Positions 1-8,802 of a stretch of DNA of 64,000 bases are shown here, in pieces; position 1 is the stretch's first letter, and the number at the start of each line of letters is the position of its first letter. The notes below the pieces were generated by a model, which ran no database searches, was not told the DNA's origin, and saw only the letters and a program-made list of their open reading frames with translations. Both the position numbers and the translations under genes were made by a program. The DNA comes from Bacteroidaceae bacterium (GTDB lineage: Bacteria > Bacteroidota > Bacteroidia > Bacteroidales > Bacteroidaceae), in assembly GCA_017615245.1 (NCBI GenBank), contig JAGAAL010000049.1, positions 1 to 64,000 on the forward strand, given 5' to 3'.

Positions 1-10
1 AGTCTGTAAC

Positions 11-1015
11 ATGAGACGAATCGTCATTATAATAGCTGTGTTAACTACGATGACAGTAAACAGTCAGACGCTGACGGAGCGTCAGAAAGGATTGGCAGCA
101 TGTGCCTGCCTGATGGCACAAGGTGATTTGGAGCGGTTGGAGCCTGCCGTGAAGATGGCACTCGACAACGGTGTGACCATCAACGAACTGAAGGAGGCGT
201 TCTCGCAACTCTATGCCTACACAGGTTTCCCACGCTCGCTGAATGCATTGGGGGTATTGAACAAGATGTTGGAAAACAAACAGCCATCTTGGCAGGAGGG
301 CAAGCCTTGGACGCGCCCTGCTGAGTGGGATGATGCAAAGGCGGCTTACGAACTGGGCAAAAAGAACCAGACACAGCTTTCTGGCCGTGCTTTCGACTAT
401 GACTTCTGCCCGCAGGACGACTACTATCTAAAGTCTCACCTCTTTGGCGACATCTTCGCTGGCGATCAGTTCTCGCATGCTGACCGCGAGATAGTGACGG
501 TAGCTGCATTGAGTGGTCTCGAAGGGGTTACTCCACAGTTGGCTGCCCACAAACGGGGAGCCGTAAACATGGGTAATAGTCAGGAACTGGTCGATGAACT
601 TTGTGCTTGGTTAGATAAAGAGGGCTATACCCTGCGAAGCAAATGGCCTAAAGGCGAACCCAACACCGCCTATGCCCAATACTTCATCGGCAATAGTTAT
701 CTGTCCGATGTGGGTGGCGGTGTACACAACGTCACCTTCGAGCCTGGTTGTCGTAACAACTGGCACATCCACCACAAGGCTGTGCAGGTGCTTATCTGCG
801 TCTCTGGTCGTGGCTGGTATCAGGAATGGGGCAAGGAAGCCGTCGAGATGACTCCCGGAACCGTTATTGCCATTCCTGCCGAGGTGAAGCACTGGCACGG
901 AGCCGCCAAAGACTCATGGATGCAGCATCTGACATATCATAAGGATGTGCAGGAAGGAGCCAGCAATGAATGGCTTGAGCCTGTGACAGGCGATGTTTAT
1001 AATCTGCTGAAATAA
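11..1015 (+). CDS. Exported carboxymuconolactone decarboxylase-like / cupin fusion protein
   Basis: The 334-residue protein starts with a signal peptide (MRRIVIIIAVLTTMTVNSQ). Two CMD/AhpD-like helical segments follow, at about residues 25-95 and 125-200, and then a cupin barrel at about 235-310 with a WHIHH metal-binding motif and a later HWHG histidine pair. CMD and cupin domains are both linked to small-molecule redox or ring-opening chemistry in other bacteria, but the substrate here cannot be read from the sequence. The AhpD-type CxxC pair is not evident; only an ACAC string near residue 30 is present, so peroxidase activity is doubtful. The start lies 10 bases into the window, so the promoter is not visible. 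No gene of known pathway adjoins it. Confidence 0.85.
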   Translation: MRRIVIIIAVLTTMTVNSQTLTERQKGLAACACLMAQGDLERLEPAVKMALDNGVTINELKEAFSQLYAYTGFPRSLNALGVLNKMLENKQPSWQEGKPWTRPAEWDDAKAAYELGKKNQTQLSGRAFDYDFCPQDDYYLKSHLFGDIFAGDQFSHADREIVTVAALSGLEGVTPQLAAHKRGAVNMGNSQELVDELCAWLDKEGYTLRSKWPKGEPNTAYAQYFIGNSYLSDVGGGVHNVTFEPGCRNNWHIHHKAVQVLICVSGRGWYQEWGKEAVEMTPGTVIAIPAEVKHWHGAAKDSWMQHLTYHKDVQEGASNEWLEPVTGDVYNLLK

Positions 1016-1059
1016 AATAGATGTCTTTTCATCTTACAACAATTTTCAGGTACTTTAAG

Positions 1060-1132
1060 AGCAAATCTCAGGGTCCCATTTTTTATGCCCCCTTAGTAAA
1101 ATGTAAAAAATGAAAAATTATAAAATGTAAGT
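1060..1132 (+). repeat. AT-rich intergenic module, copy 1
   Basis: A stretch beginning AGCAAATCTCAGGGTCC and running through CCCCTTAGTAAAATGTAAAAA to AAAATGTAAGT recurs, with small differences, at 16234-16305. Here it lies between two plus-strand genes. It also belongs to the wider TTTTTACATTTT word family seen at about 41.6, 43.05, 46.73, 49.65, 57.36 and 58.88 kb. Confidence 0.7.
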
Positions 1133-1170
1133 ACTTTAGTAAGTTGAAAAACGGGGCTTTGAGAGCAAAC

Positions 1171-1201
1171 AAGGGGAAGCACATTGTTGCCTCCCCTTTT
1201 A
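1171..1201 (+). terminator. Possible rho-independent terminator
   Basis: AAGGGGA and TCCCCTT can form a stem followed by TTTT. It lies 156 bases after the CMD-cupin gene and just before the promoter block of the next gene, so it could insulate the two. Confidence 0.5.
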
Positions 1202-1226
1202 TAATGCCTTGCGTTGGGGGTGTTGA

Positions 1227-1292
1227 AAACTTGTTGAAAACTTTTAATAACTTTTCATTGCGGAATGAAAATAAATGCTTAGATTTGCAATC
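1227..1292 (+). promoter_or_regulatory. Promoter block duplicated at 24651-24716
   Basis: Contains a Bacteroidetes-type promoter: ATTG at 1257-1260, 19 bp, then TAGATTTG at 1280-1287. The start codon at 1313 would leave a leader of about 20 nt. Upstream of the -33 element, AAAACT, AAAACT and ATAACT occur at roughly 10-11 bp intervals on one helix face. The 66 bases match the block in front of the GH30 gene at 63 positions. Confidence 0.75.
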
Positions 1293-1312
1293 GGAATCAA
1301 CTCCCCACAAAT

Positions 1313-2263
1313 ATGAAACGACTTGTATTCCTACTTATCATGTTCGTCTGCGTTACTTGCTTCATGCACTCACAAACACAAGTGACGACTCCTCCACCTA
1401 CTCTCACTCAATGGCTGGCAGGAAAAGAGTCGCCGCTTGATTCTTGGTACCAGAAGTATGTAAGTGCCAACGGACTGCCTGTCCTCTCCTCTGCAGCCGT
1501 GTCCGACACCGCTTTGCTTCAGGCACGATTCATCGCCAATCACATGCTCAGCCGCATTCCCGAAGCACGCGAGGAGATGATACGTTGTCACTTCCGTATC
1601 GGTGTGGTGGGTTATAAGGAAAACATTACCGACCTGCCCGAATGTAAGATGATGAAAGTGTGGTGGCCCGACACCGACTGGGATCAGCGTGGACGCGGTT
1701 ACGGAGCGACGCTCCAGCTGCCTGTTATGTCGATAGGCGAAGAGAATCTTGTCAAGATACCGAATTTTCAGGAACGCTACTGGGATGAAAGCATCATGGT
1801 GCATGAATTTGCCCATAATATTGATTTTGCCATGCGGCGCATCAGCACAGCCTTCCGCGACAGCCTTTTAACTGCCTATAACAACGCCAAGACCAAAGGA
1901 TTATGGCGCGGTACATATTCCATGAACAATAGCGAGGAATACTTTGCAGAAGGCACTCAAGCATGGTTCAACACCTGCAGGATGGTTGTTCCACGCAGCA
2001 ATGGCAGCACATTCAAACTGACAACACGCGACCAGCTACGTGACTACGATCCACAGCTGTACCGGCTGTGTGCATCCATCTTCCCCGAAGAGCACCTTCA
2101 CGGCTACCATTTCGAATTCAATACCCCACCCAGTGCCTTGAATACCGTCACGTTTGACAATACGTCCCCACTAACCGTCTATGCCCTCACAGGACAACAC
2201 GTCGCATCGCCATACTCAACTCACATCAGTATCATCAACGGTAAGAAGATATTGATGAAGTAA
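1313..2263 (+). CDS. Exported HExxH-type putative zinc metallopeptidase
   Basis: The 316-residue protein has a signal peptide (about residues 1-20). The motif VHEFAHNID places a zinc-binding H164-E165-x-x-H168, and EEYFAEGTQAWF (about residues 208-217) offers E209 or E213 as a third ligand. This pattern resembles the MtfA / anthrax-lethal-factor-like gluzincins, but the family assignment is inference. The C-terminus (VYALTGQHV ... INGKKILMK) matches the short tail found on five other exoproteins in the window. It is transcribed from the duplicated promoter block just upstream and is convergent with the hybrid two-component gene, whose stop lies 8 bases away. Confidence 0.8.
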   Translation: MKRLVFLLIMFVCVTCFMHSQTQVTTPPPTLTQWLAGKESPLDSWYQKYVSANGLPVLSSAAVSDTALLQARFIANHMLSRIPEAREEMIRCHFRIGVVGYKENITDLPECKMMKVWWPDTDWDQRGRGYGATLQLPVMSIGEENLVKIPNFQERYWDESIMVHEFAHNIDFAMRRISTAFRDSLLTAYNNAKTKGLWRGTYSMNNSEEYFAEGTQAWFNTCRMVVPRSNGSTFKLTTRDQLRDYDPQLYRLCASIFPEEHLHGYHFEFNTPPSALNTVTFDNTSPLTVYALTGQHVASPYSTHISIINGKKILMK

Positions 2264-2270
2264 GAGGATT

Positions 2271-5200
2271 TCATACCTCCCTTGGTAACACACCAAACAT
2301 CTCCTTAAACGAGCGGGTGAATGTCTGACGGTCATTATAGCCAATGGCTTCGACCACTTCAATCACCGACATCCTGCGACGCTTCAACAGCACGTACGCA
2401 TGCTTCAGCTTAACCGTCTTTATAAACTCCAAAGGGGTGTCGCCTGTCACGGCTCTCAGTTTACGAGACAAAGTCGAACGCGACATACATAGTTGGGAAG
2501 CCAGAAATTCCACATCAAGCAAAGGACTGCTGATATTTTGCTGAACAATCAGAATGAGCTTGTCGATAAACTCACGGTCAATATCTGTCACTTCAAGTTC
2601 GTTTGTCGACATAGAGTCGGGATTGCTGCGGAATGCCTTCTGGCGTGCTAGGCGTTGGTTCCACAGATTGGTCAACATGGCATTCAACACCTTCGATTCA
2701 AAAGGCTTCGCAAGATACGCATCCGCACCTGCGTCATACGAAGCAATCTGCTTCTCGCTCGAAACCATCGCTGTGAGCATCACTACAATGATATGGCTGG
2801 TGTTGATGTCGCCCTTGATACGTTGGCAAAGTGTGAGTCCGTCCATGTCGGGCATACTGATGTCGGACACGATGAACTGTACTTCGGGGTGTTGTTTGAG
2901 CAGTTCGAGTGCTTCGTAACCGTTTGTTGCCGTATAGGTATAGTATTGCTTGGAGAGCAGAGCCTCTAACGCGGTGAGCATGTCGATGTTGTCTTCCACG
3001 ACGATGAGCGAGAGGTCGGTTGCAGGGTGCTGCTTGATATGCATCTGGCTGATTTCCTGTTGCAAGAGTCCTATCTGCTCATCCTGTTTTCTGTCTTTGA
3101 TTTCGTTTGGTGTATATGCCGCACGATCGATTGGGAAGGTGATGGTGAAGGTTGCTCCGTGTCCGTATTGGCTTTGCAATGCGATGGTGCCGTGATGGAT
3201 TTCAATAAGATCTTTTGAAAGTGACAGTCCGATTCCGTTCGATTCCACTCCACTCGTTCCCTTATGGGTATAGAACCGTTTGAACACTTTCCCTGTTTCG
3301 CTTGCCGCGATTCCGATTCCCTGATCTGCAACCGCAATCGTTGCCATTTCGTGTTTATTTGCAGCCTGAAGTATTTTTGCAAGTCGGATGGTGACGTTTT
3401 TCCCTTCGGGTGAGTATTTGATGGCATTCGACACGAGGTTGAACAGAATCTTATCGATTTTATCGATGTCGAAATACCCGTTGATATCTTCCAAAGGTTT
3501 TTCGATGCTGATTTGTATGTTCTTGCTTTGTGCGAGCGGTGTGAAACTCTCGCGGCATCTGGATTCCACCAACTGGCTGAGGTTCCCGTTCTCGACATAT
3601 AGTTTTATGTTTCCTGTCTCGATTTTCCTGAAATCAAGTATCTGTTGCAGTAGGAGTTTCAGTCGTGTGATGTTCGACTGAATGAGTTGTTTCTTCTGCT
3701 GTTCCGACTCGTCGGTCGGGCTGTAGGACTCATTGATACTAGATATGACTGCCAAAGGTGTCAGCAGTTCGTGTGATATGTTGGTAAAGTACCCGATTTT
3801 TGTCTGCACGATCTGTTCCTGCAGCTGTTGGGCATTACGTTTTTTCATTCTCAACTGATATAGCCGTGCGAGGCTCAGGATGGCCATAACAGCCATTAAC
3901 AGATAGGCGAAGTATGCCCAGTTCGTTTCGTACCATGCCGGTTTCCTGTATATTTTCAGTTGTGTGGCATGTTCGTCCCACATACCGTTCTCGTTCATCG
4001 CTCTCACCTCAAACACATAATGGCCTTTCGGCAGGTTATTATAGATTGCCTCGTTCTTTCCTGCCTTCAATTCAATCCATTTATCGCTCAGTCCCACCAT
4101 CCTGTAAGCATAACGAGTCGTTGCAGTATGCAGGATGTTTAGGGTGGAGAAGCTGATTTCAATATTCTGGTCGTCGGGATTAATCAGAAACTCGTCGCCT
4201 CTACGTAGTGAGTCAAACCAGATGCTGTTATTATCTGAATGGATGTCGGTGATGTAGACATTCTGTCGTGAAGGGTCCAAAGGCATCTGAGCGGAAACGG
4301 TCATCACTCCGGGGATTCCTCCGAAACAAAATGAATTGGTCTTGCGGTCGTAGAAACAAGCATGTGGCAGGAGTCTGTTGAGAATGATCTGTTCGTCGGC
4401 AGTCGATATGAGCCGTTGTGCACCTGTCTCCTTGTTATATATATTGATTTGCTGGTTTGACACCATCCACACCTGCTGCTGTCGGTCGACGAAAATATCG
4501 TTGATGGAGTTTCCTTCCAGTCCACAGGTCGATGTGTGGTCAGTCATGGTTCGGCGGTTCGTATCATACTCGAGTACGTTTCCGTGTATTGAAGCAATCC
4601 ACAGGTGTCCTTGTCCGTCCTCGGCAATCGAGTTGATGCCCGATACGGTTGTGACCTCTTCTGCATCTGATTCCCTGAGGCGCATCAATCCTCCATCCTT
4701 CGTGGCGAACCAGATACCCTGTCCGTTTGCAGGGATGATGGCGGCAATCTCGTTTTCAGTAGCTGGAATTAAGGTCATCTTTCCATCATTACGGTCATAG
4801 CGGTACAGTCCATTTTGTGTGCCTATCCACAGGTGTCCGTTTCGGTCGTCGAGCATGCATTCTATCTCGCCCGACGTGTGTGTATAGTCACTCAGGTCAA
4901 TCGTTTCCTGGAGTGTTAGCTCCATCGCATGCCGCGTTAGCCTGACAATGCGGTTGCCATAGTATGCAATCCACATGGTGTTGAGTTCTTCGGCAGGTGT
5001 GATACACTTGATTTGGTAGAGTTCCAGATTCCTGAGTTCCGGGAATTCGTAATAGTACGAGAAGGTTTTCCTTGTAGCGTCGTAGAGATAAAGCCCCTTA
5101 CGGTCTTGATGCATCCACATCACGTCACCATCATCCTTTGTGAGTTGCATAATGGTAGGCACCATCGATGTCTGACGGATGAGTGAAGTCATGTCGATGT

Positions 5201-6197
5201 TGCGTATGCCTTTCTCCGACCAGCAAATGTTTTGGCATCCGCTGTTGAATCCCGATATCCACAGCCGTCCTGCCAAATCCTTGTAGAGGCAGTTCATGGT
5301 CGGAGTGTTGTAGCGTTTTAACTGCTCGTTCAGCTCCAACTGCCTACCCGACGGGTCGAGCACCATGATTCCCCGGTAGTACGACATGAGCCACACGTTG
5401 TGGCTATGGTCGTCCTGTACAATGCGTATGATGAACGGCACATCATGCCCTGCCTCGTCCTTGGGCATAGGCAGTGGCGTGAAGTCGGCCTTCTCACCGT
5501 TGAGCGTCATTTTTGTCACACCGTCCTGACAGACGAAATACGACCCTTCGCGAGTTGCGTCCTCGGTCATGCACGAAGGCACCCGTCCGTCAGCAATCTT
5601 CACCAGCTCCTTACCCTTTGCACTTTTGCAATAGAGACCATCGCCATACACCGATATGAACAACCTGCCCTTGCTATCCTCGTAAAACATGGCTACACCA
5701 GCATTCAGCGGCCATTTCTTAATCAGACTGCCGTCGCTGCCGAACTCGTAAGCACAGCTCGACCCGCCAATCCATACGCGGTCATCCTGAGTATGGATAA
5801 GGAGTACGTATGCGCTCTCGGCCAAGTCCGGGTTTTCAATCCTTCGGGTCTTGAACGTTTCCTTGTCGAGGATATACACCCCCTTACGGGTGCTCAGCCA
5901 CACATGTCCCTTCCTATCAACCGCAATGTTGTTAATCCTGTTGCGTTCCAGCACATCGGGAGTGTGAAAGTCCGAGCGTACTACCTTGATGTCGTACCCG
6001 TCGTCGCGACACAGTCCGTCGCTGGTTCCATACCACATATATCCGTCGTAGTCCTGGGCTATAGCGGTTACTTCGTTCACGGGTAGTTTTCCCATGCCGT
6101 TCAACTCCGACACATACATGTCGGGGTCCTGCCCCCATGCCACTCTCAAGGTGCATGCGAACACACAGCAAGCCATCAATAGTTTGGTCTGTTTCAT
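2271..6197 (-). CDS. Hybrid two-component system regulator (sensor kinase, receiver, AraC domain)
   Basis: The 1308-residue protein combines a signal peptide (to about residue 22), a periplasmic sensor of two Reg_prop beta-propellers (about 30-660), a Y_Y_Y domain (about 680-750) and one membrane helix (about 759-782). These are followed by a histidine kinase core (ISHELLTP with H809; N-box NLVSNAIKYS; GIGLSLS), a receiver (VSDISMPDMDG with D1112) and a C-terminal AraC-type HTH (about 1210-1308). Proteins of this design bind oligosaccharides in the periplasm and activate nearby glycan-use genes. All expected catalytic residues are present. It lies downstream of the DUF4859, fasciclin and GH127 genes, whose promoters carry shared direct repeats that are good candidates for its binding sites. 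The ligand is unknown. Confidence 0.97.
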   Translation of the reverse strand: MKQTKLLMACCVFACTLRVAWGQDPDMYVSELNGMGKLPVNEVTAIAQDYDGYMWYGTSDGLCRDDGYDIKVVRSDFHTPDVLERNRINNIAVDRKGHVWLSTRKGVYILDKETFKTRRIENPDLAESAYVLLIHTQDDRVWIGGSSCAYEFGSDGSLIKKWPLNAGVAMFYEDSKGRLFISVYGDGLYCKSAKGKELVKIADGRVPSCMTEDATREGSYFVCQDGVTKMTLNGEKADFTPLPMPKDEAGHDVPFIIRIVQDDHSHNVWLMSYYRGIMVLDPSGRQLELNEQLKRYNTPTMNCLYKDLAGRLWISGFNSGCQNICWSEKGIRNIDMTSLIRQTSMVPTIMQLTKDDGDVMWMHQDRKGLYLYDATRKTFSYYYEFPELRNLELYQIKCITPAEELNTMWIAYYGNRIVRLTRHAMELTLQETIDLSDYTHTSGEIECMLDDRNGHLWIGTQNGLYRYDRNDGKMTLIPATENEIAAIIPANGQGIWFATKDGGLMRLRESDAEEVTTVSGINSIAEDGQGHLWIASIHGNVLEYDTNRRTMTDHTSTCGLEGNSINDIFVDRQQQVWMVSNQQINIYNKETGAQRLISTADEQIILNRLLPHACFYDRKTNSFCFGGIPGVMTVSAQMPLDPSRQNVYITDIHSDNNSIWFDSLRRGDEFLINPDDQNIEISFSTLNILHTATTRYAYRMVGLSDKWIELKAGKNEAIYNNLPKGHYVFEVRAMNENGMWDEHATQLKIYRKPAWYETNWAYFAYLLMAVMAILSLARLYQLRMKKRNAQQLQEQIVQTKIGYFTNISHELLTPLAVISSINESYSPTDESEQQKKQLIQSNITRLKLLLQQILDFRKIETGNIKLYVENGNLSQLVESRCRESFTPLAQSKNIQISIEKPLEDINGYFDIDKIDKILFNLVSNAIKYSPEGKNVTIRLAKILQAANKHEMATIAVADQGIGIAASETGKVFKRFYTHKGTSGVESNGIGLSLSKDLIEIHHGTIALQSQYGHGATFTITFPIDRAAYTPNEIKDRKQDEQIGLLQQEISQMHIKQHPATDLSLIVVEDNIDMLTALEALLSKQYYTYTATNGYEALELLKQHPEVQFIVSDISMPDMDGLTLCQRIKGDINTSHIIVVMLTAMVSSEKQIASYDAGADAYLAKPFESKVLNAMLTNLWNQRLARQKAFRSNPDSMSTNELEVTDIDREFIDKLILIVQQNISSPLLDVEFLASQLCMSRSTLSRKLRAVTGDTPLEFIKTVKLKHAYVLLKRRRMSVIEVVEAIGYNDRQTFTRSFKEMFGVLPREV

Positions 6198-6218
6198 ATC
6201 GAGGAACTAATTTGCATG

Positions 6219-6226
6219 CAAAGATA
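6219..6226 (-). promoter_or_regulatory. Promoter -7 element of the hybrid regulator gene
   Basis: Reading on the minus strand gives TATCTTTG, a standard Bacteroidetes -7 box, 22 bases before the ATG of the regulator. No clear -33 TTTG is seen at the normal distance. It lies after the terminator at 6259-6307, so the regulator is probably transcribed on its own. Confidence 0.6.
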
Positions 6227-6258
6227 CAAAAATTTTAGAGTATATAGTTTACATTAGA

Positions 6259-6307
6259 GAAAAAACTCCTCCCAGCCCTTGTAGAATGAGTGTCGGCTGG
6301 GAGGAAA
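6259..6307 (-). terminator. Rho-independent terminator of the DUF4859 operon
   Basis: TCCTCCCAGCC (6267-6277) pairs perfectly with GGCTGGGAGGA (6295-6305). On the minus strand the stem is followed by a T-run. It comes just after the 807-residue DUF4859 protein and separates that operon from the regulator. Confidence 0.85.
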
Positions 6308-6326
6308 CAACGAAAATCTGTATAAA

Positions 6327-8750
6327 CTAATTAACCAAAAACCTTTGTCCGTTGATAATATAGATACCCCTCGGCAATTTACCATTTACTATTTTTCTTC
6401 CCGTGAGGTCATAAATGCTTCCATTTTTCAATTCTTCAGTCCTTTCATTTTCCAATTCTATGATACCTGATGGGTCATCACACAGTGTGAGGTTGAAGAC
6501 ATAACGCTTTCCGCTAAACTCAGCACAGATTTTCACCGTACGTGTTTCGTTGTCGAACGAACTTGTACGGAAGCAATTTTGGCCACAATCAGATGCCTCG
6601 GCATCGAGGAACTCAACCGAATAGATTTTTGCATTCTCTTCGCTTGTCGGATTACCGTCGTTGTCGAACCAGAATCCGTACATCTCATCCTCATAGCCTT
6701 CGGTTGTGAACTTGCCCTTGGCATTCATCACCTTCCATGTGCCGTTCTCAAGGAACTCTTCCATTTCGCATCCGAGTGCAGCAAGACATGCGGTCATGTC
6801 AATAGGTGTCTCAATAAAATCACCGTCTTCTGAGTGGAGTGGCAACGCCATCGTCTCGTTGCCTACTACCTGATAGTTTACGATTTCATCTACGTATTCA
6901 ACATAGATAGAATAGTGGATATACTTCTTTGTTGACGGATTTGCCAACCAGAAATTGCCCACATAGCTCTCGCCTACTTGGTTGAAGCCAGGCTGCTTCA
7001 CGAATGTGAACTTTCCGGCTGACGCATTGTAAAGAATACCATACGAATTCTGCCCGTTGTGTGCATGGATATACTGACCTGTCATCCAGAATGCAGGGTG
7101 TGGGTCACAGGTGTATTCGTCGGAAATCAGCACCTGTTCGTTATCACCCAGCTGTTCGCCCAAGAACGTATAGCTTCCATCGCCCAAGAGTTCGGTCAGA
7201 TGTTCTGCTCCCAGTTGAATACCTTCCTTCATGTGTTCGTTGTCCCACTCGCCATCACTTGGTACAATCTGGAACTCATACACCTCATCAGCCACCAATG
7301 TGTATTCAGAGAAATCATAGCTTGGCTGCTCACCGATATTGATTGTAAAATTCAGCTGATAGTGAGCTTGTTTACCCACCAAATACAACCGATATGTATA
7401 TACATCGCCAACTTTCACGACACCCGGCATCTGCATACAATTAAGAGTGCGAAGCCCATCCGCTGGTTCAACCGACAATACAGATCCGTTACCCCACACA
7501 CAGACAAAACCATCCTTATCAAGCCAATAACCGCCATTGTTGGCAGTAGTATTGAATGAAATCTCACCTTCGGCCGCTTCTGCCCTCAAATTGATATCCG
7601 ATTTCTTAGATCCTATCAGTTCGGCTATCGAGTCAATATCTAAAGTAACCTTCCATGGCTTATAGCTATTGTTAGGCCATTCGTCAATCACGATATCCTG
7701 CTCACCCACCTTCGTCTGCTTGTCGAAATCAATCGGTTCGTCTTCTGGGTCGGGCTCCGTAGAATTGAAGTTCACACGTAGAATATAGGCATTGTTTCCA
7801 TTGATGAGGTACATAGGAATCCACCAATGAACACCTTTCTGCACCTGATTTGGATTTTGTCCTACGTTGGCGGTCAAGATACCTGTTGAAGCATCTAATT
7901 TGAAAGCTTCAATATACACTTTCCAATAGGCAGACCCCCATCCGTTGATGAGTTCTCCGGTCTCTTCGCCCACGGTGTCATCATAGAACAAACCTGTCCA
8001 GAACCCTGAGTTGGCAGTCCACTTATTTGACAGTTTTGCCTCCTTGGTTTCCTCGTCCTGATTCACCCAACCCATGTAGATGTAGTCAGAAAGTTCCTTG
8101 CTCAGTTTCTCCGCGTCGAATCCTAGTTTCTGAATGGCTTCGCTGATGTCCATTGTTATCTTGTCGGGAGTCCAGTCGCTTCGAGGTTCCTGAGTGGTCG
8201 TAGTCTCGATGGTACCGAGGATGTTCAGTTTTGCAAGTTCCGTCTCTACGTTCACAGCCTCTTTCTCAACCACATTAACAGTGATGTCGAATGTCAGTTG
8301 CTTGTTGTTGTAGTTCACAGCAATCACACAATGATATACGTCACCCACCACAGCCACATCGGGCATCTGCCAGAAGGCGAACGTAAACAAATCACTTTCC
8401 GTGTCAGGATAAGGCAACACACAGAATGTACAGTTAGGCCACGCCTGAGCCTTGCCGTCAGGAGTCATCCAATAGCCACGACCGCCATCGCCCTGTGTGT
8501 AGTTCGTGCTGTGGTTATCTGTTTCAAGCGTAACCAAGTCGGGATAGGTATTGAAATCATAGAAATCGTTTGCGAAAGTTGCCGTGTCAACATCCAGGGC
8601 TGCACAGATTTCTGTGAGGCTGAAGTCGTAGGCAACAGAACGATAATTTGAAAGAGGTACTTGATCCATTTCAATCTTGTACTGTGCTCTCGCGCCGATT
8701 GTGCAAAGCATAGCAATTGCAACAAGGCATAAAAGGTTGATTTGTTTCAT
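6327..8750 (-). CDS. Exported multi-repeat DUF4859-like protein
   Basis: The 807-residue protein has a signal peptide (MKQINLLCLVAIAMLCTIGARA) and about five diverged copies of one module of 130-150 residues. Each copy has a small aromatic signature followed by a beta-rich stretch ending in a VGDVY/VGESY-type strand: GYWMTPDG, GSAYWKVY, GYWLDKDG, HPAFWMTG and YGFWFDNDG. The modules resemble DUF4859, a family of unknown function found in Bacteroidetes exoproteins. No catalytic motif is visible, so ligand binding is a reasonable guess only. The C-terminus (IYDLTGRKIV ... IYIINGQRFLVN) is the tail shared with other exoproteins here. It follows the 855-residue protein by 52 bases and ends at a strong terminator, so the two form one transcript. 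Confidence 0.8.
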   Translation of the reverse strand: MKQINLLCLVAIAMLCTIGARAQYKIEMDQVPLSNYRSVAYDFSLTEICAALDVDTATFANDFYDFNTYPDLVTLETDNHSTNYTQGDGGRGYWMTPDGKAQAWPNCTFCVLPYPDTESDLFTFAFWQMPDVAVVGDVYHCVIAVNYNNKQLTFDITVNVVEKEAVNVETELAKLNILGTIETTTTQEPRSDWTPDKITMDISEAIQKLGFDAEKLSKELSDYIYMGWVNQDEETKEAKLSNKWTANSGFWTGLFYDDTVGEETGELINGWGSAYWKVYIEAFKLDASTGILTANVGQNPNQVQKGVHWWIPMYLINGNNAYILRVNFNSTEPDPEDEPIDFDKQTKVGEQDIVIDEWPNNSYKPWKVTLDIDSIAELIGSKKSDINLRAEAAEGEISFNTTANNGGYWLDKDGFVCVWGNGSVLSVEPADGLRTLNCMQMPGVVKVGDVYTYRLYLVGKQAHYQLNFTINIGEQPSYDFSEYTLVADEVYEFQIVPSDGEWDNEHMKEGIQLGAEHLTELLGDGSYTFLGEQLGDNEQVLISDEYTCDPHPAFWMTGQYIHAHNGQNSYGILYNASAGKFTFVKQPGFNQVGESYVGNFWLANPSTKKYIHYSIYVEYVDEIVNYQVVGNETMALPLHSEDGDFIETPIDMTACLAALGCEMEEFLENGTWKVMNAKGKFTTEGYEDEMYGFWFDNDGNPTSEENAKIYSVEFLDAEASDCGQNCFRTSSFDNETRTVKICAEFSGKRYVFNLTLCDDPSGIIELENERTEELKNGSIYDLTGRKIVNGKLPRGIYIINGQRFLVN

Positions 8751-8802
8751 AGAATAATAAATATTTTTAGTTTGTTAGTAAATATATATTTGATGATAGC
8801 AC

